Assembly: GCA_012841845.1 (NCBI GenBank)
Contig: DUTZ01000196.1
Location: forward strand, 1 to 13,185
DNA length: 13,185 bases
Source of the DNA: Actinomycetales bacterium
GTDB taxonomy: Bacteria > Actinomycetota > Actinomycetes > Mycobacteriales > Mycobacteriaceae
Direction of reading: 5' to 3'
Of the stretch, positions 1 to 6,211 are shown piece after piece. The translations under genes were made by a program, and so were the position numbers. How positions within the stretch are numbered: position 1 is the first letter of the stretch; every line of letters begins with the position of its first letter. The notes beneath the pieces are model-generated. The model was not told where the DNA came from. It worked only from the letters and a program-made list of their open reading frames with translations, and made no database searches.

Positions 1-1133
1 CCCGCCGTGAACGCGGTGGTCACGCCCAGGGAGAGGACCGGCTCCCACCACGCGGCCTCGCCGCCCAGCAGCCGCAGTGGCATCGCCACCACCGACACGA
101 GCGGGACGTAGGAGGCCACGGTCAGCCCGGCGCCCTCCAGGAAGAGCCCGGAGAACGCGGCCACGGCCACCGCCATGATGAGCGGGGAGGCGGTGGACTG
201 CACGTCCTCGGCGCGGGTGGCCAGGGCACCGGCGACGGCGAAGAGGGCGGCCAGGGCCACGAAGCCCAGGAGGAAGAAGCCCAGGTACCAGCCGGCGGCG
301 GCGCCGATCGCCGGCAGCATCGAAGAGTAGTCGGTGAAGCTCAGGCCGAGCAGCCCCAGCCCCACGAAGATCGCCATCTGGCCCAGCGCGAGGACCGTGG
401 AGCCCACCACCTTGCCCACGAGGAGTTGGCGCAGGGGGATCGCGGCGGCGAGGATCTCGACGATCCGGGACTGCTTCTCCTCCACGACGCTGTTGGCGAT
501 GGCGTAGCCGAAGAGGATGGCGGCCATGTAGAAGAGGAACACAAAGGCGAAGCCGGCGACGAACCGGACGCCCTCGTCGCTCGCCCCCTCCTCGAGGAGC
601 CGTTCGCCGACGTGGGAGCCGGCGGTGAGCGCCTCGACAGTGGTGCCGGCCTCCCGGGCGTTGGCGTCGAGGGCCGCGGCGGCGACGGCGGAGGAGACGG
701 ACGCGGTCACCGAGCCGGGCACCGAGTCGCGGCCGACGAGCGTCCACCCGCCGTCCTCGCGGACCAGGCCCACGTCGACCTGCTCGGAGCGGACGGCGTC
801 GGTCACGGCCGCCGCGTCGGCCCGCTCCTCGACGAGCAGTTCCGTGGGGCCGGCGCCGGCCTGCTCGGGGGCCTCGTCGGCGGCCGCGACGAGCTGCGCG
901 GCGGCCGGTTCGGCGACGGCGACGGTGGTGGTCTCCGTGCGGGAGGCCATGAGGAAGGAGGCGCCGAACGCGATCGCGATGATCGCCAGGGTGGACAGGG
1001 TGGAGATGATGAAGCCCCGGTCGCGGAGCTTGACCGCGATCTCGCGCCCGGCCACGATCAGCCAGGGCGCGTCGGAGCCGGTCCGGTCGGAGTCGGCGTG
1101 GTCGGTCCGGGCGTGGCCGGTAGCGGTGGTCAT
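1..1133 (-). CDS. ABC-2 type (NatB-like) exporter permease, C-terminus cut by window edge
   Basis: Membrane subunit of an ABC exporter, partner of the ATPase encoded just upstream. The frame is open from the ATG at 1133 to the left edge (377 codons, no stop). After a polar N-terminus there is one membrane segment (about residues 43-63), a long presumably extracytoplasmic domain (about 64-190, Ala/Glu/Asp rich), then a cluster of hydrophobic segments (about 191-213, 242-264, 276-302, 314-335, 340-355 and 362 onward). This single helix, large loop, then helix bundle is the architecture of NatB/ABC2_membrane_3 permeases. The cytoplasmic stretch after the second helix (residues 216-241, containing VVEEKQSRIVEIL and the following LVGKVVG) is the typical coupling motif of this family. 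The start overlaps the ATPase stop as ATGA, so translation is probably coupled. The substrate cannot be read from the sequence; sodium, peptides or drugs are all possible in this family. The missing part is probably short. Confidence 0.9.
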   Translation of the reverse strand, partial: MTTATGHARTDHADSDRTGSDAPWLIVAGREIAVKLRDRGFIISTLSTLAIIAIAFGASFLMASRTETTTVAVAEPAAAQLVAAADEAPEQAGAGPTELLVEERADAAAVTDAVRSEQVDVGLVREDGGWTLVGRDSVPGSVTASVSSAVAAAALDANAREAGTTVEALTAGSHVGERLLEEGASDEGVRFVAGFAFVFLFYMAAILFGYAIANSVVEEKQSRIVEILAAAIPLRQLLVGKVVGSTVLALGQMAIFVGLGLLGLSFTDYSSMLPAIGAAAGWYLGFFLLGFVALAALFAVAGALATRAEDVQSTASPLIMAVAVAAFSGLFLEGAGLTVASYVPLVSVVAMPLRLLGGEAAWWEPVLSLGVTTAFTA

Positions 1134-2020
1134 GCGGTCACCTCGCGGTAGATGTCGGAGAGGGCGGGGACGATCTCGGCGTACTCGCGGACCCCGCCGC
1201 GGGCGAGGGCCTCGCGCAGGAGGGTGTCGCCGGCGGCCGGGTCGGCCAGCTCGAGGACGGCGGCGGGGCCGTCCACGTCGACGACGTCGACGCCGTCCGC
1301 GCCGCGGACCCAGCCGGCGTCGCCGTCCAGGACGAGCCGGTGTCGCACGCGGCCCCGGCGGCGCAGGTCCTCGACCGTGCCCCAGCCCACGAGCTTCCCG
1401 GACGCGAGGATCGCGAGCTGGTCGCACAGCCGCTCGACCAGGTCGAGCTGGTGCGAGGAGAACAGGACGGGCACGCCGCGCGCGGTGTGCTCCCGCAGGA
1501 GGTCGACCATGGAGTCGACGGCGGCGGGGTCGAGGCCGGAGAACGGCTCGTCCAGGACGAGCAGGTCGGGCTTCCCGATCACCGCGGCGGCGATCTGGAC
1601 CCGCTGCTGGTTCCCCAGAGAGAGCGACTCGAGCTTGTCGCCTGTGCGCTCGCCCAGGCCGAAGCGGTCGAGCAGGTCGGTGGCGTCGCGGCGGGCCCCG
1701 GCGGCGTCGCGGCCATGCAGCCGGCCCAGGTAGACCAGTTGGTCGAGCACCGGCTGCTTGGGGTAGAGGCCGCGCTCCTCGGGCATGTAGCCGAAGCCGC
1801 GCCGGTCGGCGGTGGTCACCTCGTGGCCGCGCCAGCGGACGGTGCCGGAGGTCGGCGCGAGCACGCCCATGATCATGCGCATCGTGGTGGTCTTGCCGGC
1901 GCCGTTGCCGCCGACGAAGCCGGTCATGCGGCCCTCGGCCACCTCGAAGCTCACCTCGTCCACGGCGGTCACGCCGTCGGCGCCGCCGAAGCGGCGGGTG
2001 AGCCTGTCCAACTCGAGCAT
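1130..2020 (-). CDS. ABC transporter ATP-binding protein (NatA-like, with C-terminal DUF4162-type tail)
   Basis: Cytoplasmic ATPase that powers the adjacent ABC-2 permease. It is 296 aa, the usual length for this family. Walker A is GGNGAGKTT at residues 37-45, where the usual second residue is Pro. The Q-loop region is replaced by the NatA/YhaQ-like GYMPEERGLYP (77-87). The signature is LSLGNQQRV (133-141), Walker B is LLVLDEPFSGLDP (153-165), and the H-loop is SSHQLDLVE (188-196). The C-terminal 80 residues, with an LRRRGRVRHRLVLDGD stretch, resemble the DUF4162 extension found in such exporter ATPases. The ATG at 2020 is preceded by GAGGGG (2033-2028) with a 7-nt spacer. It lies 140 bp downstream of the response regulator gene on the same strand and overlaps the permease start by 4 bp. 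A role in export is well supported; the exported compound is unknown. Confidence 0.95.
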   Translation of the reverse strand: MLELDRLTRRFGGADGVTAVDEVSFEVAEGRMTGFVGGNGAGKTTTMRMIMGVLAPTSGTVRWRGHEVTTADRRGFGYMPEERGLYPKQPVLDQLVYLGRLHGRDAAGARRDATDLLDRFGLGERTGDKLESLSLGNQQRVQIAAAVIGKPDLLVLDEPFSGLDPAAVDSMVDLLREHTARGVPVLFSSHQLDLVERLCDQLAILASGKLVGWGTVEDLRRRGRVRHRLVLDGDAGWVRGADGVDVVDVDGPAAVLELADPAAGDTLLREALARGGVREYAEIVPALSDIYREVTA

Positions 2021-2160
2021 CGTCCGTCCCCTCGTCGTCGATCGCGGTCGTCCCCGACGCTAGGGGCGAGCGGGCCGGAGCGGATCAGCCGTGCGACCGA
2101 GATCGCGCGCCCCGTACGGGGAGTCGCCTCCGTCGTGAGGGGGAGGGGCTCGGGGGCGGG
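2021..2160 (-). promoter_or_regulatory. Gap between regulator and ABC genes: perfect palindrome and possible promoter
   Basis: The 140-bp gap upstream of the ABC ATPase contains a perfect 12-bp palindrome, CCCCGTACGGGG, at 2110-2121. It also has a TANNNT-type -10 candidate, TAGCGT, on the minus strand (2062 down to 2057), which would start a transcript near 2050 with a leader of about 30 nt holding the GAGGGG Shine-Dalgarno. I see no convincing -35. The palindrome centre would lie about 65 bp upstream of that start, a normal place for an activator such as the NarL-type regulator encoded next door. The palindrome is seen directly; promoter and operator roles are inference. Confidence 0.35.
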
Positions 2161-2817
2161 TCAGGGGACGACGAGGCCGGACTCGTAGGCGAAGACGACG
2201 GCCTGGACGCGGTCCCGCAGGTGCAGCTTGGACAGGCACGACGACACGTGCGTCTTGACGGTGGCCTCGCCCAGGACCAGCTCGGCGGCGATCTCGGCGT
2301 TGGACATGCCGCGGGCGACCAGGCGCAGGACGTCGGTCTCCCGGCCGGTGAGCCGCTCGAGGTCCGCCGCGCGGGGGTGCGCGGCCGGGGCGTGGAGTTG
2401 CTCGATCACCCGCATCGTCACCTCGGGGGCGAGCAGGGCGTGGCCGTGGCCGACCGCGCGGACGGCCTCGACGAGCTCCTCGGGCCCGGAGGTCTTGAGC
2501 AGGAAGCCGCCCGCGCCGGCGCGCAGGGCGTCGAAGAGGTAGTCGTCGCGGTCGAAGGTCGTGAGGATGAGCACCGAGGCGAGGTCCTCCGCGGCGATCG
2601 CTCGGGTGGCCTCGATCCCGTCCATGACGGGCATCTGCACGTCCATCACCACCACGTCGGGCCGCAGTTCGCGGGCGGACTCGAGGGCCCGGGCACCGTC
2701 GGGCGCCTCGCCCACCACGGTGAGGTCCGGTGCCGCGTCGAGGACCAGGGAGAAGCCGCTGCGCATGAGCGCCTGGTCGTCGACCACCAGGACGCGGAGG
2801 TCGGACCTCGCCGTCAT
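2161..2817 (-). CDS. NarL/FixJ (LuxR-type) response regulator
   Basis: DNA-binding output of the two-component pair. I place the start at the ATG at 2817, not at an upstream in-frame codon, because this ATG overlaps the kinase stop as ATGA and the receiver domain begins at once (LRVLVVDD). This gives 218 aa, typical for the family. The receiver domain covers about 7-120: acidic pair D13/D14, phospho-acceptor D59 in VVMDVQMPVMDG, switch Thr at 86-87 (ILTTF), and K108 (FLLKT). The C-terminal LuxR/GerE helix-turn-helix (about 150-215) shows LTGRETDVLRLVARGMSN followed by ATVKTHVSSCLSKL. It is probably phosphorylated by the histidine kinase encoded just upstream. Likely targets are its own operon and the ABC genes 140 bp downstream, where a 12-bp palindrome is found; that target assignment is inferred from gene order only. 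Confidence 0.95.
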   Translation of the reverse strand: MTARSDLRVLVVDDQALMRSGFSLVLDAAPDLTVVGEAPDGARALESARELRPDVVVMDVQMPVMDGIEATRAIAAEDLASVLILTTFDRDDYLFDALRAGAGGFLLKTSGPEELVEAVRAVGHGHALLAPEVTMRVIEQLHAPAAHPRAADLERLTGRETDVLRLVARGMSNAEIAAELVLGEATVKTHVSSCLSKLHLRDRVQAVVFAYESGLVVP

Positions 2818-4145
2818 GACCCCTCCCCGAGCGGCAGGCGCACGCGGACCCGGTACCCGCCGGTCACGCGCGGGCCGATCTCGCACGTGCCGCGGTGCGA
2901 GGCCACGCGTTCGCGCATCCCCAGCAGTCCGACCCCGGAGCCCGAGGTGCCGGTGCGGGGCCGCCCGTCGTCGATCACCTCGATCTCGGCGTAGCGGCGG
3001 CCGCGGTCGAGTCCGGTTCGCAGGGTCACGCGCGCGGTGTCGGCGGTCGAGTGGCGGCGCACGTTGGCCAGCGCCTCCTGGGCGGTCCGGTAGAGGGAGA
3101 GCCCGATCGCGGCCGGGACCGCGTCCACCGGTACCGCCGGGTCCACGGCCTCGGCGAGCTCGGCGCGGAAGCCGGGCCCGTGGAACCGTTCGACGAGGGC
3201 CCCCAGGTCGGCGAGCCCGGGCTCGGACCGGCGGGACGCGCCTGCTCCATCGTCGCCGTCCTCCGGGTCGCGGAGCGTGCCGAGCAGTGAGCGCATCTCC
3301 TCGACCGCGGTGCGGGAGGAGTCCTCAACGGTGCGCAGGGCCGCGGCGGCGCGGTCCGGGTCGGTGGGCAGGACGGTCCGGGCGGCGCCGGCCTGGACCC
3401 CCATCGCGGCCACGTGGTGCGCCACGACGTCGTGCAGCTCGCGGGCGATCCGGAGCCGCTCGTCCACCACCGCGCGCTCGCGCTGCTGCTCGGCGTGCCC
3501 GGCGATGGTGGCGGCCTGCTCGGCGGTGAGCGCGCGGGCCCGCGCGGAGCGCCAGCTCATCACGCCGAGCGCGGCCGCGCCGCCGAAGTAGGCCACGTTG
3601 AGCAGCGAGGTGTAGAGGATGAACGCGGGGACGGGCCCGAGGACGCCCACCGACGGCGACTCCCGCTCCTCCACCGTGTCGAGCACCTCCTGGATGCCCT
3701 GGCCGAGCGCGAAGTACCAGATCACCCACCCCACCAGGACGAGCGTGACCAGCGCGGCCGTGGCGGTGAGCAGGCGGCGGTCCCGGGCCCAGGCGACGGC
3801 CGAGTAGACGGCGACGAAGTACAGCACCTGCTGAGAGGTCTGCCCCATGACGACCGGCTGGAGCGTCCCCACCACGACGAGGTGGACCGCGGCGGCGGCG
3901 CCCACCGTGACGGGGAAGCGCCGCCGCCCCACGAGGAGGGCGGCCGCGCTGCCGACGGCGAGGTACTGCAGCCACACCGGCTGGGTCACGGAGCCGAGCG
4001 CGCCCACGGACCGCACGAGTTCGAGCGCGAGGGCGGCCACCAGGAAGGCGGCGCCGGCCACGATCGCGTCCGTGCGCAGGTACCCGGCGGGCAGGGGGCG
4101 CCGCCAGTCGGAGTCGGCGTCGAACACCCTGAGGATCCGGTCCAT
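2814..4145 (-). CDS. Sensor histidine kinase (HisKA_3 / HPK7 type, NarL-partner class)
   Basis: Membrane sensor kinase, 443 aa. The N-terminal half has about five or six hydrophobic segments (about residues 26-46, 58-73, 77-99, 105-120, 125-147, 172-196) and no large periplasmic domain, so the signal is probably sensed in or at the membrane. A short linker (200-230) leads to the dimerisation and phospho-acceptor helix ERLRIARELHDVVAHH, with H238 as the predicted phosphorylated His. The ATPase domain has an N-box QEALANVRRHS (356-366, N361), a D-box with DDG (392-394) and a G-box GSGVGLLGMRERV (402-414). These are the signatures of HPK7 kinases that pair with NarL-type regulators. Its stop overlaps the regulator start by 4 bp (ATGA). 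A TAGGCT -10 box (4161 down to 4156) lies 10 nt before the ATG, implying a leader of only a few nucleotides. Confidence 0.95.
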   Translation of the reverse strand: MDRILRVFDADSDWRRPLPAGYLRTDAIVAGAAFLVAALALELVRSVGALGSVTQPVWLQYLAVGSAAALLVGRRRFPVTVGAAAAVHLVVVGTLQPVVMGQTSQQVLYFVAVYSAVAWARDRRLLTATAALVTLVLVGWVIWYFALGQGIQEVLDTVEERESPSVGVLGPVPAFILYTSLLNVAYFGGAAALGVMSWRSARARALTAEQAATIAGHAEQQRERAVVDERLRIARELHDVVAHHVAAMGVQAGAARTVLPTDPDRAAAALRTVEDSSRTAVEEMRSLLGTLRDPEDGDDGAGASRRSEPGLADLGALVERFHGPGFRAELAEAVDPAVPVDAVPAAIGLSLYRTAQEALANVRRHSTADTARVTLRTGLDRGRRYAEIEVIDDGRPRTGTSGSGVGLLGMRERVASHRGTCEIGPRVTGGYRVRVRLPLGEGS

Positions 4146-4249
4146 GGCGTGGACGAGCCTAGCGCCGCACCGCTCCTCGGCATTGTGGCCATGTCACGAT
4201 TCAGTGACACCCGAGCGGTGTCGACACGTGTCGGCGTAGGGTCGTCGGC
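4146..4249. promoter_or_regulatory. Divergent promoter region with clustered TGTC/GACA palindromes
   Basis: This 104-bp gap lies between the divergent kinase (minus) and redoxin (plus) genes. It contains an 18-bp dyad, TGTCAC-N6-GTGACA (4192-4209), and a GTGTC-GACAC-GTGTC run (4218-4232) that forms two overlapping perfect 10-bp palindromes. -10 candidates are TAGGCT on the minus strand (4161 down to 4156, for the kinase) and TAGGGT on the plus strand (4237-4242), which ends 7 nt before the GTG at 4250. No good -35 boxes are evident. The repeats are seen directly; that they are operator half-sites shared by both genes is inference. Confidence 0.45.
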
Positions 4250-4756
4250 GTGATGCACCCCTTCTCGCCGGGCGGGCGCCAGCTCGAACCCGGCCACTGG
4301 TTCGGGCCCGTGGCGGTCCTGACCGTGGGGTCCGTCGTGGCCTGGATCCTCTTCGCCTTTGGCCAGCCGGCGCCGCTGATCGTCACGGCGGTGCTGGTCG
4401 CGGGCGTGGTCGCGGCCTGGTACTCGCCGCTGCGGGTCGTGGGGCACGAGCCGCTGCACGCGGTCCACGCCGGGCCGGACGCGGCGCCCGCCGTGGTGGT
4501 GCTGTGGCGCCCCGGCTGCCCGTACTCGGCGTCCCTGCGCCGGCAGGCGGCCCGCGAGAACCTGCGCGTCCACTGGGTGAACATCTGGCGCGACGCCGAG
4601 GCGCACGCCCTGTGCCGCAGTATCAACCAGGGCTCCGAGTCCACGCCCACGGCGATGCTGCTCGACCCGGCCTCGGCCCGGCCGGTCGTCATCCCGGCGT
4701 CGGTGTCCGGGATCCGCGAGGCCTCCGCCGCCGGCCTCCCGTTCGGCCACGCCTGA
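4250..4756 (+). CDS. Membrane-anchored glutaredoxin-fold (mycoredoxin-like) protein with CPYS motif
   Basis: A small protein of 168 aa. Two hydrophobic segments at about residues 19-38 and 41-58 anchor it in the membrane, followed by a glutaredoxin-like domain (about 80-165). The domain starts with a beta strand (AVVVLW), then RPGCPYS, in which C90 is the only active-site-motif cysteine: the second CXXC position is Ser93. It ends with a typical cis-proline loop STPT (P133). A further cysteine, C122, lies in the middle of the domain. A CPYS site suggests a monothiol redoxin acting on mixed disulfides (with mycothiol, if the host is an actinobacterium), but this is inference. The start is GTG 4250 or ATG 4253. 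GTG lies exactly 7 nt after a TAGGGT -10 box and there is no Shine-Dalgarno, so a leaderless mRNA is likely. Its stop is 6 bp from the stop of the convergent downstream gene. Confidence 0.85.
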   Translation: MMHPFSPGGRQLEPGHWFGPVAVLTVGSVVAWILFAFGQPAPLIVTAVLVAGVVAAWYSPLRVVGHEPLHAVHAGPDAAPAVVVLWRPGCPYSASLRRQAARENLRVHWVNIWRDAEAHALCRSINQGSESTPTAMLLDPASARPVVIPASVSGIREASAAGLPFGHA

Positions 4757-4762
4757 GGCGGT

Positions 4763-6136
4763 TCAGCGCCCGTAGCGCAGCATCCCGCGGCCGCCGTCGG
4801 GCAGCCGGCGGATCTCGTCGCCGAGCGCCATCGAGGCGATCTGCCCGGAGGCGCGCAGCTCGGCCAGCCGCGGCGCCACGCGGTCGCGGAGGGTCCACGG
4901 GTCGATGGTGTTGACGTAGATCCCGGTGGCGCCCTCGAAGCCGGCGGGGTTGGAGATGCGCCACTTGAGCACGATGCGCCACGGCATGGCCACGTCCACC
5001 CCGGGCGGGCGGGTGTGCCACTCCTCGTTGCACGGCACGAGCGGGCCGGTGGCGGCGTGGCAGGCGTGCAGCAGGTCGCTCATGCCGCGCAGCTCCTCGG
5101 CCGTGTGTTCCCACGGCTCGCTGGCCGCGGAGCGGGAGTACACCACGAGGCTGGGGTAGCGGTGGCCCACGCCCACCACGGCTACGGCGTGGTCGTTGAC
5201 CGCCAGGACCAGCCCCTCGTCGGCGGCGTGGTCGACGCCCCACGTGTTGTACATGCCGGGGTCCACGGCCAGCCGGTCGAGCTCGCGCTCGGCCTTGACG
5301 GGCCGCTCGTCGATCGCCACGAGCTGCTTGTGCAGGTGGTCGAACGACGCCCCCGCGGGCCTCAGCCAGTTCTGGAACACCGACACGTACGCGGCGTGCG
5401 GGTTGTCGCGGTACAGGCCGTGCATGGCGCGGACGGTGAAGGCGACGAACCGCTCGTGCTCGTCGGGGGTGAGGGTGCCGGAGGAGGCGTGCCGGTCGGT
5501 GCTGGTGGCGCCGTCGCGGAGGTGCCGCCGGGCCACCACGACGTCGTGGCAGCCGCCGAAGAAGCTCTCGGAGTGCGCGGCCAGGTCGGCGGGGTCCATG
5601 GCGTCGACGGCCGCCGGGTCGCCCTTCGCGGCGGCGATCCGCACCTTGACCAGGGCGCGGACGTGGTCGGCGCCGGCGGCCGAGGCGAGGTAGGCGCGCT
5701 GGTGGGCGGCGGCCCGCTCGGAGATCCGGTAGCCGTGGTTGGCCTTCCAGTAGTCCAGGGAGACGATCTCGAAGAGGTTGCCGAACAGCCGGAACTCGGG
5801 CGTGGTGTCGTCCAGCGCATCGGGCGACACCTCGTCGATCACGGTCCAGCGGGCGCCGCCCTCGTCGTCGTCACCCTGCCCGCCGCCCCGCACGAGCCGC
5901 GCCTTCTCCGGGGTGGTCTCGCGCAGGCGGGTCACGCAGAACGCGCAGTGCGCCTCGGGCGCGGCGGGGTCGGCGGCGGCGTCGTGGGCCGGGACCACGT
6001 CGAGGGGCCGGTTGCCGCGGCCGGGGACGGTCCACACCTCGGTGCCGGTGAAGGGGTGGATCTGCTTGACGGTGCCGTCGGCCATGCGGCGCAGCGGCGA
6101 CGTGACGACGGTGGTGGTGTGGGCGCTGGTGGACAC
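4763..6136 (-). CDS. DUF4921-family protein related to galactose-1-phosphate uridylyltransferase (GalT/HIT superfamily)
   Basis: A 457-aa protein that looks like a nucleotidyltransferase of the GalT branch of the HIT superfamily, of the kind labelled DUF4921 in actinobacteria. The N-terminal part has IHPFTGTEVWTVPGRGNRP (26-43) and a CAFC pair (C64, C67) that could bind zinc as in GalT. The stretch FDHLHKQ (265-271) matches the HxHxQ active site, so H269 would be the nucleophile and Q271 the residue that marks transferases rather than HIT hydrolases. Conserved-looking blocks FRLFGNLFEIVSLDYW (115-130) and PWRIVLKWRISNPAGFEG (385-402) support a full-length enzyme. The substrate is unknown. The start is GTG 6136, 7 nt downstream of a TAGGCT -10 box (6149 down to 6144), which predicts a leaderless mRNA. 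A lone open frame, it is not clearly in an operon with the YihY-like gene 75 bp upstream. Confidence 0.88.
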   Translation of the reverse strand: MSTSAHTTTVVTSPLRRMADGTVKQIHPFTGTEVWTVPGRGNRPLDVVPAHDAAADPAAPEAHCAFCVTRLRETTPEKARLVRGGGQGDDDEGGARWTVIDEVSPDALDDTTPEFRLFGNLFEIVSLDYWKANHGYRISERAAAHQRAYLASAAGADHVRALVKVRIAAAKGDPAAVDAMDPADLAAHSESFFGGCHDVVVARRHLRDGATSTDRHASSGTLTPDEHERFVAFTVRAMHGLYRDNPHAAYVSVFQNWLRPAGASFDHLHKQLVAIDERPVKAERELDRLAVDPGMYNTWGVDHAADEGLVLAVNDHAVAVVGVGHRYPSLVVYSRSAASEPWEHTAEELRGMSDLLHACHAATGPLVPCNEEWHTRPPGVDVAMPWRIVLKWRISNPAGFEGATGIYVNTIDPWTLRDRVAPRLAELRASGQIASMALGDEIRRLPDGGRGMLRYGR

Positions 6137-6149
6137 GCCGGTGAGCCTA
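6137..6149 (-). promoter_or_regulatory. Leaderless promoter of the DUF4921 gene (TAGGCT, 7 nt before GTG)
   Basis: On the minus strand TAGGCT (6149 down to 6144) fits the TANNNT -10 consensus of actinobacterial housekeeping sigma factors and is followed by exactly 7 nt (CACCGGC) and the GTG start at 6136. The transcript would begin at or next to the start codon. No Shine-Dalgarno is present in these bases. The sequence is observed; promoter activity is inferred. Confidence 0.5.
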
Positions 6150-6192
6150 GGGGGTCGGGGTGACGGGGTGACGACGACGAGGTGGCCGTCAG

Positions 6193-6206
6193 CCCCGCCG
6201 GCGGGG
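6193..6206 (-). terminator. GC-rich palindrome just after the YihY-family gene (weak terminator candidate)
   Basis: CCCCGCCGGCGGGG is a perfect 14-bp palindrome beginning 5 nt after the stop codon of the YihY-family gene (read on the minus strand). As RNA it would form a 5-bp stem with a 4-nt CCGG loop. There is no T-tract after it, so classic intrinsic termination is doubtful, although actinobacterial terminators often lack one. Confidence 0.25.
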
Positions 6207-6211
6207 TCCGG

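Noticed and set aside
2818..2886. N-terminal extension of the response regulator from an upstream in-frame start
   Set aside because: The extra 23 residues are Arg/Pro-rich, lie inside the kinase gene and precede a complete receiver domain; the ATGA-coupled ATG at 2817 is better.
4750..4760. Small CGCC-TGA-GGCG hairpin at the convergent stops as a bidirectional terminator
   Set aside because: Only 4 bp with a 3-nt loop and no T-tract; too weak to call.
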